Assembly: GCA_022486585.1 (NCBI GenBank)
Contig: JAKVKI010000005.1
Location: forward strand, 19,685-83,684
Origin: Megasphaera sp.
Lineage (GTDB): Bacteria; Bacillota; Negativicutes; Veillonellales; Megasphaeraceae
Direction: 5' to 3'
DNA length: 64,000 bases
Numbering within the stretch: the stretch's first letter is position 1; the number at the start of each line of letters is the position of its first letter. The notes below the pieces were generated by a model. That model did not search any database, was not told where the DNA came from, and saw only the letters and a list, made by a program, of their open reading frames with translations. Shown one piece after another: positions 51,167 through 62,804 of the stretch. Both the position numbers and the translations under genes were made by a program.

Positions 51167-52813
51167 CTATTTCGCAAGTGCTTTAGAAATAAGTGCCTTT
51201 CCTTCTTCTAAAAGCTTCCCTGCCTGATCTTCAGAAACAAAACTTTCAGCATATAATTTATACAAATCTTCAGTACCAGACGGCCGCGCCGCTACCCAGC
51301 TGTCTTCTGTCGCAATTTTCACGCCACCAATAGCAAAATCACCATACGGAGATCTGGACATGACTGCTGTGATTGGGCTGCCGCACAAGGTCTTATCTGT
51401 CACATCGTCTGCCGTCAGAGAGCTGATTTTAGCCTTTTCTTCCAGCGTTGCCGGCGAATCACTACGCATACTATACGGCCGGCCGAGACGGCTGCACAAC
51501 TCATTGTAGTAATCGATAGGCGATGTACCCGTAACGGCTTTAATTTCACAAGCCAGCAAGCACATGATCATGCCATCTTTATCGGTCGTCCAGATAGATC
51601 CGTCTTTAGCAACAAAGGATGCACCAGCACTTTCTTCACCAGAAAAGGCAATCTTGCCGCCAGTATACAAGGAGCCGAAATATTTAAATCCTACCGGTAC
51701 TTCATAACAGGGAATTCCCAGTGCCTTTGCTGACCGGGCCAGCAAATCTGTCGTAACGACGGTCTTGGCAATACCCCTGCCAGCAAAATTACGATGTGTC
51801 ATGAGATAATGGGATGCCACGGTCAGATAGGCGTTCGCCGTAATCATCCCCTGGGCACCAGATATGATGCCAAAACGGTCATAATCCGGATCATTCGCCA
51901 AAATCAGATCATATTGATTTTTACTTTTTGTAACAGCAGACATAACGTATTTAGACGAGCAATCCATACGCACTTTACCATCGTGATCATAATTCATGAA
52001 GGTAAATTGCGGATCATACGTATCGTTGACAAAATCGATAGGAAGGCTGTACGTTTCAGCGATCTTGTGCCAGTAATTCATACCTGAACCGCCTAGCGCG
52101 TTGACCATGATACGAAGATTGGCATTACGAATAGCATCCATATCAATAATAGAATCCAGTTCTGCTACATACAGCCCCTTGTAATCATACGGCACTACTA
52201 AGGCACTTTCCTTGACTTGTTCAGCACTCAGTCGTTTTACGCCTACATTCCCTTGAGCTAGAAGCTGGTTTGCTTCTGTTTCGATCATCTTAGTAATATC
52301 TGAACCTGCCGGACCGCCTGTAACGGGATTGTACTTAATACCGCCATGTTCCGGCGGGTTATGGGACGGCGTAATGATGAGGCCATCAGCCATTTTTTCA
52401 TTGCGGCGGTCATTATAACGCAATATGGCCCGCGACACTGACGGCGTTGGAACAAAATCCCCTTCGCTGTCGACATAGGCCGTGACACCGTTAGCAGCTA
52501 GTACTTCCAACACTGTTTCATACGCCATTTTGGAAAGATAATGTGTATCTTCGCCAACAAACAGCGGACCTTCAGCACCAAAGCTGCGGCGATGGTTGCA
52601 AACTGCCTGTGCGATAGCTGCCACATGGTCGTCCGTAAAACTGCTGTTACCGGCCTGACCGCGATGGCCCGACGTACCGAAACGCACTTGTTGCTGCGGG
52701 TTCGTTACATCAGGGTGGTTGTTGTGATATGCTGCTGCAATGGCTTGTAAATCAATGTAATCTTCTTTTCTTACTTTCGTACCTGCTAATTCATGAATGG
52801 ACATATAGATCAC
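51167..52813 (-). CDS. pgm: Alpha-D-glucose phosphate-specific phosphoglucomutase
   Basis: RFGTSGHRGQ, ITPSHNPPEHGGIKYNPVTGGPA, NDPDYDRFGI, GEESAGASF. Confidence 0.97.
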   Translation of the reverse strand: MIYMSIHELAGTKVRKEDYIDLQAIAAAYHNNHPDVTNPQQQVRFGTSGHRGQAGNSSFTDDHVAAIAQAVCNHRRSFGAEGPLFVGEDTHYLSKMAYETVLEVLAANGVTAYVDSEGDFVPTPSVSRAILRYNDRRNEKMADGLIITPSHNPPEHGGIKYNPVTGGPAGSDITKMIETEANQLLAQGNVGVKRLSAEQVKESALVVPYDYKGLYVAELDSIIDMDAIRNANLRIMVNALGGSGMNYWHKIAETYSLPIDFVNDTYDPQFTFMNYDHDGKVRMDCSSKYVMSAVTKSKNQYDLILANDPDYDRFGIISGAQGMITANAYLTVASHYLMTHRNFAGRGIAKTVVTTDLLARSAKALGIPCYEVPVGFKYFGSLYTGGKIAFSGEESAGASFVAKDGSIWTTDKDGMIMCLLACEIKAVTGTSPIDYYNELCSRLGRPYSMRSDSPATLEEKAKISSLTADDVTDKTLCGSPITAVMSRSPYGDFAIGGVKIATEDSWVAARPSGTEDLYKLYAESFVSEDQAGKLLEEGKALISKALAK

Positions 52814-52985
52814 CTGATTTCACTAAATTTGTTTTGACATTTCCTATGATTTTTTATACAATAATCATGCTATCATTCCTACATATTGTATGCAATACCA
52901 ACAAATGTCTTTAAGATATGCTGTATTTATTATAGCAAAAATTATTGCATTAGGACAGTACTAAGAAAAAGAAAGGAGTCATATC

Positions 52986-53741
52986 ATGAAATTTATTTCT
53001 TGGAATGTCAATGGCTTGCGAGCTGTTATGAAAAAAGGCTTCATGGATACGTTCCAACATCTCGACGCTGATATCTTTTGCCTGCAAGAAACAAAACTGC
53101 AAGAAGGCCAAATCGATATGGACTTGCCGGGATATGAACAATACTGGAACTATGCCGACCGTAAAGGCTACAGCGGCACGGCTGTTTTCACCCGTATGAA
53201 ACCGATCGCCGTGTCCTATGGCATGGGCATAGACGAGCACGATCACGAAGGCCGGCTGATCACACTGGAATTCGCTGATTTTTATTTCGTTACCTGCTAT
53301 ACGCCAAACAGCAAAAGCGAATTGGCCCGTCTGCCGTACCGTATGCAGTGGGAAGACGACCTGCGTGCCTATTTACAGCGCCTCAAGCAAACCAAAGGTG
53401 TCATCCTCTGCGGCGACCTCAATGTGGCTCATGAAGATATAGACTTGAAGAACCCGAAGACGAACCATAAGAACGCCGGCTTTTCTGATGAAGAACGTCA
53501 AAAAATGACAGAACTGTTGCAGGCCGGGTTCACCGATACATGGCGCCACTTCTACCCTGATACGACAGGTATCTATTCGTGGTGGAGCTATCGTTTCAAA
53601 GCCCGTCAGAACAACGCTGGCTGGCGTATCGATTATTTCATTACGTCTTCTGACTTAGACGACCGTTTGGAAGATGCCAGTATCTATACTACAGTTACAG
53701 GCAGTGACCATTGCCCTGTCGGCTTGATCATCCATTCATAA
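52986..53741 (+). CDS. xth: Exodeoxyribonuclease III
   Basis: MKFISWNVNGLRA, CLQETKLQ, GDLNVAHEDIDL, SDHCPVGL. Confidence 0.97.
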   Translation: MKFISWNVNGLRAVMKKGFMDTFQHLDADIFCLQETKLQEGQIDMDLPGYEQYWNYADRKGYSGTAVFTRMKPIAVSYGMGIDEHDHEGRLITLEFADFYFVTCYTPNSKSELARLPYRMQWEDDLRAYLQRLKQTKGVILCGDLNVAHEDIDLKNPKTNHKNAGFSDEERQKMTELLQAGFTDTWRHFYPDTTGIYSWWSYRFKARQNNAGWRIDYFITSSDLDDRLEDASIYTTVTGSDHCPVGLIIHS

Positions 53742-53752
53742 CGTAGTCATGC

Positions 53753-53788
53753 AAAAAAGCCTTGCCGGCGAACCGGTAAGGCTTTTTT
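53753..53788. terminator. Bidirectional terminator between xth and glnA
   Basis: AAAAAAGCCTTGCCGG CGAA CCGGTAAGGCTTTTTT. Confidence 0.85.
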
Positions 53789-53803
53789 ATATTGTCACAT
53801 TAC

Positions 53804-55705
53804 TTAGAATGCATTGTGCGAATATTCATAATAGAGATCAGCCAGTTCATCCATTTTATCACTCATGAGAACCATGAGGTCGGAAGCTGTATCATAATCT
53901 TTAGCATTGAGCGCTCTCTTGATCTTAGAGCAAATCGACAAACTCTTTTCTGTATCGCGGCCTAATTCAGTACGCAATGCATTAATCGTCGTCCAGCGTT
54001 CTACTTCAAGAGGATTGCTGTCGCCATCCGTATGGAGCTGTTTAGCAGAAATAACGCGTTCCAGATTGTCCGGAATGATGCGATACTGCAATTCCAACGC
54101 CCACCGTGTCAATGCGCCTTCTCTGAAGGATTCCATCAACCGTTTCTGGAAGGGATCGCAGGCAAGATCATCCAATTTTTCCGGATATTCTGTAAGGGCT
54201 TTGAAGTTTTCCCAAACCGTATTCGGTGCTTTGCCGAACATATCCGCCCGTTCTTCATCTGTAAATGCTTCAAATACATCGACTTCAGAACGATAGGCAC
54301 GGGATTTTTCAAGATATTCAGCCGGATCACCCGGTTTTTTGGACAATTCAGCCAGCAAATCTGCCGGTGCTTTTTCTTTGCCAATAGCATATTTGATGCC
54401 ATCCAATGCCGCCAAATAGAACAATGCCAAGGCGATGTATGTATTGGTGAACGGGTTCGGTGCACGCATTTCAAAACGCGTTGCTTTAGGATTTTCAGCA
54501 CTACGGATAAGGCCAGCTAATACGGAACGGTTACGAGTCGGTACATCCGGTGTTTCGCCGCCAAGTGCTGTAACGATGCAGACCGGTGCTTCAAACCCAG
54601 GTTTCAGACGATTCAGGGAATCTGTCGTTGCCGATACGAAAGGATTGATAACTTCGTAATGTTTCAAAATACCCATGACTGCGCCATAGCCAACACTGGA
54701 CAGGAATTCTTTATTCATATCATCCGGGTTGAACAAGTTGATGAAGGTGCCATTTTTCATGATAGCGCCAATACCAACATGGGTATGTTCGCCACTGCCG
54801 GCAACGCCGTGGATCGGTTTAGCCTGGAACGTAACTTCAAGGCCGTTTTCACGGAATACTTCACGGACAATAATGCGGGCACAAATTTCGTTATCAGCTG
54901 TCTGCACAGGGTCACTGGCATATTTCCAGTCGCATTCCAACTGTTCCAAAACGAAGATCAGTTTACCTGAATCATCGATCTGTGCTTTAATGCCGCCAAC
55001 TTCTTTATGGCCCATTTCCGGTTCAAGACCGTATTGTTCCAAGCGTTCGACAGTTTGTTCAAGAGCTGTACGGACCACGCCATGTGTACGCTGCCAGTAC
55101 TGTTCCTGCATCTTCTGAGACGCAGACAACAAGCGGGTAGCTACGTCCTGGCTCGGTGATTTTACCCAGAATTCCAATTCTGTAGCTGTCGTGAACACGA
55201 GTTTTACTATATCATCAGTATTAATGGAAAGACCTTTAATACCATGTTTTTTGATCAATGCCAGTACTTCGTCTGCTACATAATCAGTCGTATGACGGAG
55301 AATCGAGCGGGAATCAATGAATCCTGTGGCGTGACGCAAGAAACTGGGGATACGCAGCGTACCTACCGGTTTGCCAGTCACTTCATCAATATTGCTATCG
55401 TTGTAATCAACGAACCAATTGACGCCAGGATCCGCTTTGATATCGACACGGGCATTGGACAAGGTCGCAATACCTGGCAATACAACGGAAGAACCATCAG
55501 TCTGGAATGCTGTACCATTGAAGAATTTGTCATAGTCATTAAAGAATACAGAAATAGGAATCTTTTCATCTGTATCATTGCCGGCTAAGTCGACACCGAC
55601 GAGAGATACAAATTTGATTTCCGGATGCTGTTCCAATAAAGCCAGAACACCTTCTTTTCCGTATTGACCTGCAGGGATTACATAAACTAAACCTTCTTTA
55701 GTCAT
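53804..55705 (-). CDS. glnA: Glutamine synthetase (long variant, 633 aa)
   Basis: TATELEFWVKSP, MGHKEVGGIKAQ, GSGEHTHVGIG, PTRNRSVLAGLIR motifs. Confidence 0.88.
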   Translation of the reverse strand: MTKEGLVYVIPAGQYGKEGVLALLEQHPEIKFVSLVGVDLAGNDTDEKIPISVFFNDYDKFFNGTAFQTDGSSVVLPGIATLSNARVDIKADPGVNWFVDYNDSNIDEVTGKPVGTLRIPSFLRHATGFIDSRSILRHTTDYVADEVLALIKKHGIKGLSINTDDIVKLVFTTATELEFWVKSPSQDVATRLLSASQKMQEQYWQRTHGVVRTALEQTVERLEQYGLEPEMGHKEVGGIKAQIDDSGKLIFVLEQLECDWKYASDPVQTADNEICARIIVREVFRENGLEVTFQAKPIHGVAGSGEHTHVGIGAIMKNGTFINLFNPDDMNKEFLSSVGYGAVMGILKHYEVINPFVSATTDSLNRLKPGFEAPVCIVTALGGETPDVPTRNRSVLAGLIRSAENPKATRFEMRAPNPFTNTYIALALFYLAALDGIKYAIGKEKAPADLLAELSKKPGDPAEYLEKSRAYRSEVDVFEAFTDEERADMFGKAPNTVWENFKALTEYPEKLDDLACDPFQKRLMESFREGALTRWALELQYRIIPDNLERVISAKQLHTDGDSNPLEVERWTTINALRTELGRDTEKSLSICSKIKRALNAKDYDTASDLMVLMSDKMDELADLYYEYSHNAF

Positions 55706-55848
55706 AAACTTCCTTCCTCCTTCAGAATAAAAAAAGACTCCTCCCCTGTTACGGTTTGAAGTCTTCTTTGACTTTGAATCATGACTTATTCTATTTTCAA
55801 ATCATGCATAAATGATACAATTAATCAGCTCATTTGTCAATACAAAAA

Positions 55849-56289
55849 CTAATTTTTTTGTAACATTTCCTTTACAATTTGAGAGACTAGACGTCCGTCA
55901 GCTTTACCCTTAACCTGGGGCATTACGAGTTTCATAACATCTCCCATCTTAAGGTCAGCATGGCCGGCAGTGCTCGTTGCAACGATCTGTCGGACTTCAT
56001 CAGCTGACAGCTGTTTTGGCATATATTTTTCTAACACAGCCATTTCAGCTTTCGTCTGATCCACCAAATCCTGGCGGTCTGCTTTTTCGAATTCGGCCAG
56101 TGATTCTTTACGTTGTTTCATTTCTTTCGCAATGACTGCGCTGACGCCACTGTCATCCAATTCGCATTTGCCGTCGATTTCCACATTGCGGATAGACGAA
56201 CGAGCCATACGAATAACGGCTAACGTCGTTTTGTCTTTTGCCTTCATAGCTGTCTTCATGTCCTGAAGCAGTTCTTCTTTAAGAGACAT
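55849..56289 (-). CDS. yqeY: GatB/YqeY domain protein
   Basis: MSLKEELLQDMKTAMKAKDKTTLAVIRM; YMPKQLS; next to rpsU. Confidence 0.95.
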   Translation of the reverse strand: MSLKEELLQDMKTAMKAKDKTTLAVIRMARSSIRNVEIDGKCELDDSGVSAVIAKEMKQRKESLAEFEKADRQDLVDQTKAEMAVLEKYMPKQLSADEVRQIVATSTAGHADLKMGDVMKLVMPQVKGKADGRLVSQIVKEMLQKN

Positions 56290-56315
56290 TTGATCACCCT
56301 TCTAACATTGAAAGA

Positions 56316-56495
56316 TTATGCTCTGTACTTCCGTTTCCGCGCTGCTTCGGACTTTTTCTTTTTCCGTACACTCGGCTTTTCATAGTGTTCACGTTTCCGT
56401 ACTTCGGAGAGAACACCTGCCTTTTGGCAAGAACGTTTGAAGCGGCGAAGTGCGCTGTCTAACGTTTCGTTTTTACCAACTTTGATTTCTGCCAT
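56316..56495 (-). CDS. rpsU: 30S ribosomal protein S21 (absent from the ORF track)
   Basis: Minus strand translation [59 protein letters not shown]. Confidence 0.97.
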   Translation of the reverse strand: MAEIKVGKNETLDSALRRFKRSCQKAGVLSEVRKREHYEKPSVRKKKKSEAARKRKYRA

Positions 56496-56594
56496 TCTAT
56501 ATCCCTCCCTCCAAATTTATGTTAGGGAGTGCTTTACTGCACACAATGAAATTATACTCAAAATGCATGATTTTGTCAATCCTGCAACGGCGAT

Positions 56595-57713
56595 TTATCG
56601 AATAAATCGGCTAAATACATAATTTCCATAAGCCAGACCATCTGCCGTCATGCGGCAGCCGTCAGCTGTTGGTTCCAAAAGTTTTTGTTCCATCAGTTTT
56701 TCCACTACATGGCCAAATTCCTGTGCTAACGGCACGCCAAAGCGGTTTGCAAAATCATCGTAATGAATGCCGTCCCGAAGACGCAGGGCCAGGTAGCAAT
56801 AATCCTCCATCGCCCGTTCCCTCGTAATCGTGACTTGCTCTCCTATGACAGACATCTTACCGGCTTTACGGATATACGCAGGAATATTAGAAATATTCGC
56901 CCAGCGCTGCTGACCATCAAAGGAATGGGCAGAAACTCCGAACCCTATATACGGCTCATACTGCCAATATTTGCAATTGTGACGCGATTGCCTGTGTTGC
57001 TGAGCATAGCTGGATATCTCATAATGGGAAAAGCCCATTTGATGCATGGATTGGTGTACTTTTTTCCGCATCGTTTCGACGGCCTGGTCCTCTGGCAGGA
57101 TGACCTGATGACGATCCAATCGATTTTTCAGGACAGTCCCGTCCTCTACAATAAGACTATAAATCGAAGCGTGGCAAACAGGCAGGCTTCGCACCATATC
57201 CATATCATGAGCTACCATGTCCAACGTCTGCCCTGGCAGCCCATACATCAGATCCAGGGAAATATTCGTAATTCCCTGCGCCGCTATGTCCAAAAGCGCC
57301 TGCACCGCCTGTTCAGCCGTGTGGACCCGCCCTAAAAACCGCAACATCTCATCATTGAATGATTGGACGCCTACGCTCATGCGATTGACACCCATATGAT
57401 GCAACGCTGCTGCAAAGTCCGCATCTATACTGTCAGGATTGGCTTCTACCGTAATTTCCGCATCAGCAGAAAACGTAAATTTCCGGTGCAAACGCGTCAA
57501 AACGGCAGCGAACTGTGCCGTCGTCAGCAAAGACGGCGTACCGCCGCCAAAGTATACTGTATCGGCAACAGTTTCGCCCTCCCAGGCATCGATTTCACGA
57601 CACAGTGCATCGACATAAGCCTGACGGTACGAAAGGATGCCCCCATAAGACGGAAAATCACAGTAGACACACTTATGGACACAAAAAGGAATATGGATGT
57701 ACAGACCGATCAT
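56595..57713 (-). CDS. hemW: Radical SAM HemW (coproporphyrinogen oxidase-like, heme chaperone family)
   Basis: [39 protein letters not shown]. Confidence 0.95.
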   Translation of the reverse strand: MIGLYIHIPFCVHKCVYCDFPSYGGILSYRQAYVDALCREIDAWEGETVADTVYFGGGTPSLLTTAQFAAVLTRLHRKFTFSADAEITVEANPDSIDADFAAALHHMGVNRMSVGVQSFNDEMLRFLGRVHTAEQAVQALLDIAAQGITNISLDLMYGLPGQTLDMVAHDMDMVRSLPVCHASIYSLIVEDGTVLKNRLDRHQVILPEDQAVETMRKKVHQSMHQMGFSHYEISSYAQQHRQSRHNCKYWQYEPYIGFGVSAHSFDGQQRWANISNIPAYIRKAGKMSVIGEQVTITRERAMEDYCYLALRLRDGIHYDDFANRFGVPLAQEFGHVVEKLMEQKLLEPTADGCRMTADGLAYGNYVFSRFIR

Positions 57714-59512
57714 TTGTCGTCGACTTCAAGGACTGCCATGAAGGCTTCCTGTGGGATTTCGACGCTGCCGACCTGTTTCATGCGCTTTTTCCCTTCTTTT
57801 TGTTTTTCCAGAAGCTTCCGTTTACGAGACACGTCACCGCCATAACATTTAGCCAGGACGTCCTTGCGATAGGCTGCTACGTTTTCACGGGCCACGATTT
57901 TATTGCCAATGGCTGCCTGGATCGGAATCTGGAACAGCTGCCGCGGAATGAGGCTGCGCAACTTCTGCACCAACGCCCGGCCGCGCCGTGCTGCAAATTC
58001 TTTGTGAACGATGACACTCAATGCATCGACAACTTCCCCGTTAATGAGAATATCCATTTTCACCATCGGCGATGTTTGATAGCCGTGGAGTTCATAATCA
58101 AGAGACGCATAGCCCCGCGTAGCTGATTTCAAGGTATCAAAGAAATCGAACAGGATCTCGCACAACGGAAGATCATAAATCAAGGATACACGTGTTTCAT
58201 CGAGGTAATCCATTGTAACATACTGGCCGCGGCGATTTTGGGATATTTCCATGACCGTACCGACCATATCTTTCGGTATGATAATCGTCGTTTTAACAAA
58301 CGGTTCTTCTACATGATCCACTTTCGTCATATCCGGCATCAGTGACGGATTGTCGACAGTGATCATCGTCCCATCTGTACAAAAAACATGATAAATAACA
58401 GAAGGCGCCGTCGTAATGAGGGACAAGCCATATTCCCGTTCCAGCCGTTCTTTGACGACATCCATGTGTAAGAGCCCTAAAAAGCCGCAACGGAAGCCAA
58501 ATCCAAGCGCCGTCGAAGTTTCCGGTTCAAAAAGCAACGCTGCGTCATTTAAATGGAGCTTTTCCAAGGCATCCCGCAAGTTGTCATAGTCATTCGTTTC
58601 CATTGGATAGAGCCCGCAATATACCATAGGCACAGCCTTGCGGTACCCTTCTAAGGCTTTTTGCGCCGGGTTATCGACCTTGGTCACGGTATCGCCAACA
58701 CGGCAATCACGGACATTTTTCATGCTAGCTGCCAAATACCCTACACTGCCACATTCCAAATGGGATACAGGATGCATCTGTGGTAAAAATACACCAGTTT
58801 CAATGACTTCAAACTCTTTACCAGAAGCCATCATGCGGATGCGATCTCCTGGCTTCACCGTGCCTTCCATAATGCGGATATTCGCAATAGCACCCTTATA
58901 GGCATCAAAGTGAGAATCAAATATAAGTGCTCGCAAGGGCTTGTCTGGCGCATCTTCCGGCGCAGGTATACGCTGTACAATAGCTTCCAACACCTTATCG
59001 ACACCGACGCCAGTCTTAGCGCTCACTTCAATGGCCTCTGACGCATCGAGACCGATAAGGTCCTCTACTTCTTTGCGTACTCGTTCCGGTTCTGCACTAG
59101 GCAAGTCGATCTTATTGATGATCGGTATGATTTCAAGATCATGTTCTAGTGCTAAATATACGTTAGCCAGTGTCTGTGCTTCTACGCCCTGTGTCGCATC
59201 GACAATGAGCAATGCCCCTTCACAGGCAGCAAGACTGCGGGATACTTCGTAATTGAAATCGACGTGCCCCGGTGTGTCAATCAGATTGAGTTCATACTGA
59301 TGCCCGTCTTTAGCGTCGTACATCAGTCGTGCCGATTGGGCTTTAATGGTAATGCCCCGTTCCCGTTCCAAATCCATCGTATCCAAAAGCTGGTCTTCCA
59401 TTTCCCGTTTGGATACAGTACCTGTCATTTCCAGCAGGCGATCTGCCAGCGTAGATTTACCATGATCGATATGTGCAATAATGGAAAAGTTGCGAATATA
59501 TTCTGTTGCCAC
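57710..59512 (-). CDS. lepA: Elongation factor 4 (LepA)
   Basis: [37 protein letters not shown], LepA-specific C-terminus. Confidence 0.99.
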   Translation of the reverse strand: MATEYIRNFSIIAHIDHGKSTLADRLLEMTGTVSKREMEDQLLDTMDLERERGITIKAQSARLMYDAKDGHQYELNLIDTPGHVDFNYEVSRSLAACEGALLIVDATQGVEAQTLANVYLALEHDLEIIPIINKIDLPSAEPERVRKEVEDLIGLDASEAIEVSAKTGVGVDKVLEAIVQRIPAPEDAPDKPLRALIFDSHFDAYKGAIANIRIMEGTVKPGDRIRMMASGKEFEVIETGVFLPQMHPVSHLECGSVGYLAASMKNVRDCRVGDTVTKVDNPAQKALEGYRKAVPMVYCGLYPMETNDYDNLRDALEKLHLNDAALLFEPETSTALGFGFRCGFLGLLHMDVVKERLEREYGLSLITTAPSVIYHVFCTDGTMITVDNPSLMPDMTKVDHVEEPFVKTTIIIPKDMVGTVMEISQNRRGQYVTMDYLDETRVSLIYDLPLCEILFDFFDTLKSATRGYASLDYELHGYQTSPMVKMDILINGEVVDALSVIVHKEFAARRGRALVQKLRSLIPRQLFQIPIQAAIGNKIVARENVAAYRKDVLAKCYGGDVSRKRKLLEKQKEGKKRMKQVGSVEIPQEAFMAVLEVDDK

Positions 59513-59530
59513 GTTGTGTCTCCTCTTTTA

Positions 59531-60616
59531 TTATATAATAACGCCGCCGCCAAGGACTCGTTCACCTGTTGCCCTGTCATACAATACCAGGGCCTGTCCG
59601 GACGTTACGGCGCGCTGTGGCTGCTCAAATTCAGCCTTTAGCATCGTGCCTTCAGGATATACCGTACACGGCGCTTCCTTGGCAGCATAACGAATTTTTC
59701 CTAATGCTTCAAATGGTTCCGTTGGTACTTCTTCAACCCATGTCACCTCACTGGCACGGACAAGCGTTGAAAAAAGACTATCTTCTGAACCGACAATAAC
59801 CCGATTATGTTCCACATCGATTTTCGTCACATAATACGGTCCGCCAGGACCACCCAAATCAAGTCCCCGTCGCTGGCCAATCGTATAACAGGGAATCCCT
59901 TTATGGCGGCCAACAATATGACCGGCTTGATCGACAAAATCACCGGGCTTGAAATATTGCGGTATTTGACTATGCAGAAATCCCTTATAGTCATTATCAG
60001 GAATAAAACAAATATCCTGACTTTCTGGCTTATTAAAAACAGGGAGTCCCCATTTTTTTGCAAGCTCCCGCGTCTGCGGCTTTTCTAAATCGGCCATGGG
60101 AAACAATACATGGGCCAGCAGGTCCTGCGTCAGCTGATACAACACATAGGACTGATCTTTGCGCCGATCACTGCCACGCAACAAGGAATACCTTTGACGT
60201 GCAGCATCACAAGTAATGCGGGCATAATGGCCAGTTGCCAAATACTGTGCGCCGAATTGCTGTGCTTTTTGCCACAGCAGACCAAATTTAATCGATTTAT
60301 TACAGGCAATGCACGGATTGGGCGTATGGCCCTTACTATAAGAGCGAACGAAATAATCAATGACATCTCGCCGGAAAATATCCCGAAAATCCAAGGTATA
60401 ATGAGGAATCCCAAGAATAGATGCAACGGCCTTGGCATCATCTACAGCAGAAAGGGAACAACAGGCATGGATATTATCCGTTACTGCACATGCTGGTCCT
60501 TCTTCCCACAGGCGCAGCGTCACACCGATAACATCATAGCCTTGTTCTTTTAAAAGCCCTGCTGTTACAGAACTGTCCACACCACCGCTCATGGCGACAG
60601 CTACACGTTTATTCAT
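59531..60616 (-). CDS. mnmA: tRNA-specific 2-thiouridylase MnmA
   Basis: AMSGGVDSSV, NPCIACNKSIKFG, ESQDICFI, GQRRGLDLGG. Confidence 0.98.
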   Translation of the reverse strand: MNKRVAVAMSGGVDSSVTAGLLKEQGYDVIGVTLRLWEEGPACAVTDNIHACCSLSAVDDAKAVASILGIPHYTLDFRDIFRRDVIDYFVRSYSKGHTPNPCIACNKSIKFGLLWQKAQQFGAQYLATGHYARITCDAARQRYSLLRGSDRRKDQSYVLYQLTQDLLAHVLFPMADLEKPQTRELAKKWGLPVFNKPESQDICFIPDNDYKGFLHSQIPQYFKPGDFVDQAGHIVGRHKGIPCYTIGQRRGLDLGGPGGPYYVTKIDVEHNRVIVGSEDSLFSTLVRASEVTWVEEVPTEPFEALGKIRYAAKEAPCTVYPEGTMLKAEFEQPQRAVTSGQALVLYDRATGERVLGGGVII

Positions 60617-61760
60617 AGTTTCCTCCTCGTACCGTATCCATGACCGACAGAATGATAGAAATAGCTTGTTCAATGTCTGCCGTCGTATTTTCTTTTCCTA
60701 CAGAGATGCGAATACTGCCACGAAGCCACTCATCACTAAGTCCCATAGCACACAGCACATGGGACGGCTCAACAGCCCCTGCTTCACAAGCTGAACCAGC
60801 TGATACGGCCAGTCCGGCTGCATCCATCGCAATGAGCATGACCGCGCTGTCAGCACTACGAACGCTAAAGTTAATAATATTAGGCAGCGCATGCGCCATG
60901 GATCCGTTGAGACGAATACACGGATTCGGACTAATGAGGCGATCATAGAAAAACCGTTTCATGCCATAAGCCTGACGAGCTCGGCCTTTGCGTTCTTTTT
61001 CCAGCAAAGAAGCGGCCATACCAAATCCAACGATAGCCGCTACATTCTCCGTACCAGCCCGTAGATGATGTTCCTGAGGGCCGCCACAGGATGCTGCCGT
61101 TACAGTCAGACCATGACGCAGATATAAGGCCCCTACGCCTTTAGGTCCATAGATTTTATGGCTGCACAGGCTAAGCATGTCAATGGACTCCTGCAACGGC
61201 TGAATAGGAATATAGCCAAAAGCCTGTACTGCATCGACATGGAAAACGACACCTGCCTCTTTGGCAATACTGCCGATTTCAGCAATAGGCTGGACCATGC
61301 CGGTCTCGTTATTGGCATACATAATAGAAATCAGCACGGTTTGCGGACGTAAAGCCTGACGCACATCGTCCGCCCTGACTCGTCCCGATTCATCAACAGG
61401 CAATATGGTTACGTCATAACCAAGCCCTTGTAATCGCTGAAACGTACGTAATACCGCGTCATGTTCGACAGCCGTCGTAATAAGGTGACCGCCTTCCGGA
61501 TGATTGGCTTGTAAATAGCCTAAAATCGCTAAATTATCCGCTTCTGTACCACCGCTGGTAAATATCACGTCTTGTGCTGCCACATCCAAACAATGGGCGA
61601 TCTGAGAGCGCGCCTGCTGTACTGCAGCCCGTGCCTGCTGGCCGTAGTAGTGGAGACTGGATGGATTGCCATACTGTGTCGTCAAATACGGCATCATCGC
61701 GTCCAATACACGACTATCGAGCGGCGTTGCCGCCGCATTATCTAAGTATATACGTTCCAT
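60609..61760 (-). CDS. Cysteine desulfurase (IscS/NifS family)
   Basis: YLDNAAATPLD, HKIYGPKGVGALYLR, SAGSACEAGAVEPSHVL; overlaps mnmA. Confidence 0.95.
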   Translation of the reverse strand: MERIYLDNAAATPLDSRVLDAMMPYLTTQYGNPSSLHYYGQQARAAVQQARSQIAHCLDVAAQDVIFTSGGTEADNLAILGYLQANHPEGGHLITTAVEHDAVLRTFQRLQGLGYDVTILPVDESGRVRADDVRQALRPQTVLISIMYANNETGMVQPIAEIGSIAKEAGVVFHVDAVQAFGYIPIQPLQESIDMLSLCSHKIYGPKGVGALYLRHGLTVTAASCGGPQEHHLRAGTENVAAIVGFGMAASLLEKERKGRARQAYGMKRFFYDRLISPNPCIRLNGSMAHALPNIINFSVRSADSAVMLIAMDAAGLAVSAGSACEAGAVEPSHVLCAMGLSDEWLRGSIRISVGKENTTADIEQAISIILSVMDTVRGGNYE

Positions 61761-61877
61761 AGGTTCTCTCGCCTCCATAACAAAGCCTATTTTTTATTTT
61801 ATCATATTCCTGCATAGAAAAAAAGCAGAGCTGCCGCGGTTTATCCGCTGACAGCTCGCTATTCATACCAAAAGGTC

Positions 61878-62501
61878 TTATTTGTTCTTCATTACTTTCT
61901 TCAACACGACGACGACAGGTACCGTAATGACAGCCGATACGATAGCTTCCGGTATGCCGTTAAAAGCACAAATACCAAGAATGATATTAACAACATTATC
62001 CAAGGGGATATTGCGGACTTCTGCAAAATCTTTTGCATAAATAAGGTAAATACCACCCATGACACCGATCGTATTGATCATGGACCCACATAAGCCAGCA
62101 ATCGCCAGACTAATGGATTGTTTATGAAATGCTCCTTCAATGCCTTTATAAATGTAATATGCGCCAATACCAATCAATACACGCGGTACGATGGAAATCA
62201 ACGGATTTAAGAAAGCAAAGGATAACACAACAGGCGATGTCACCGCCTGGAAAATACTAAAACAACCAAAGATAAAGCCAACCATGGCACCAACGCGAGG
62301 ACCAGCTACTAATGCGCCAATAATAACCGGCACATGCAGTATCGTCGCCTTCATCATCGGTAAGGGAATAAATCCATATCCCGTCAAGCCTAATAACATC
62401 GTAATACCAGACAACATGCCAATAATCGTCAATTCCCGCGTCGTAAACAAAGCCCGTTTCGTTACACCGGCCGGCGCCTTCATACCCATTTCTTTTTGCA
62501 T
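61878..62501 (-). CDS. ECF transporter S component
   Basis: Six-TM S-component-like protein; start set at MQKEMGMK after GGAGG. Substrate not determinable here. Confidence 0.85.
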   Translation of the reverse strand: MQKEMGMKAPAGVTKRALFTTRELTIIGMLSGITMLLGLTGYGFIPLPMMKATILHVPVIIGALVAGPRVGAMVGFIFGCFSIFQAVTSPVVLSFAFLNPLISIVPRVLIGIGAYYIYKGIEGAFHKQSISLAIAGLCGSMINTIGVMGGIYLIYAKDFAEVRNIPLDNVVNIILGICAFNGIPEAIVSAVITVPVVVVLKKVMKNK

Positions 62502-62560
62502 ATCATTTCCTCCGTTCTCGCTCTTAAAAAGATACAAGTCGCAACACAAGTACTCATCGC

Positions 62561-62631
62561 TTACTGATACTCCCTAGTGCAGTCCCGTTCAGATGATACA
62601 GACTCAACAGTCACGGTAGAACTATCAGTAA
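62561..62631 (-). promoter_or_regulatory. Structured 5' leader of the ECF S component (unassigned candidate cis-regulatory RNA)
   Basis: Perfect 9-bp closing stem TTACTGATA/TATCAGTAA around 53 nt containing GACTGTTGAGTC and CCGT/ACGG pairings. Confidence 0.4.
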
Positions 62632-62804
62632 TACCACGCGTAGTATATCACACTTAGTAAGCCTTGCCAATACTTTTGACTAAATTTGTGAAATTTCACA
62701 CAAAAGCCTAAAGGTTGGTGTACGTCTCTTGTGCAGCAGGGTTTTTATATGATATAATAGGTCATGGTTCAGCACGTATATTAACGTGTATTACAATATA
62801 TTAT

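Noticed and set aside
55706-55848. Glutamine riboswitch or other leader RNA before glnA
   Set aside because: Mostly AT-rich with only weak pairing; no recognised motif.
61815-61860. Terminator after iscS/before ECF gene (AAAAAAGCAGAGCTGCCGCGG...)
   Set aside because: Pairing is imperfect and no clear stem could be assigned, so not listed as a feature.
62561-62631. TPP, FMN, THF, preQ1 or purine riboswitch before the ECF S component
   Set aside because: None of the diagnostic conserved loops I know could be aligned; left as unassigned.
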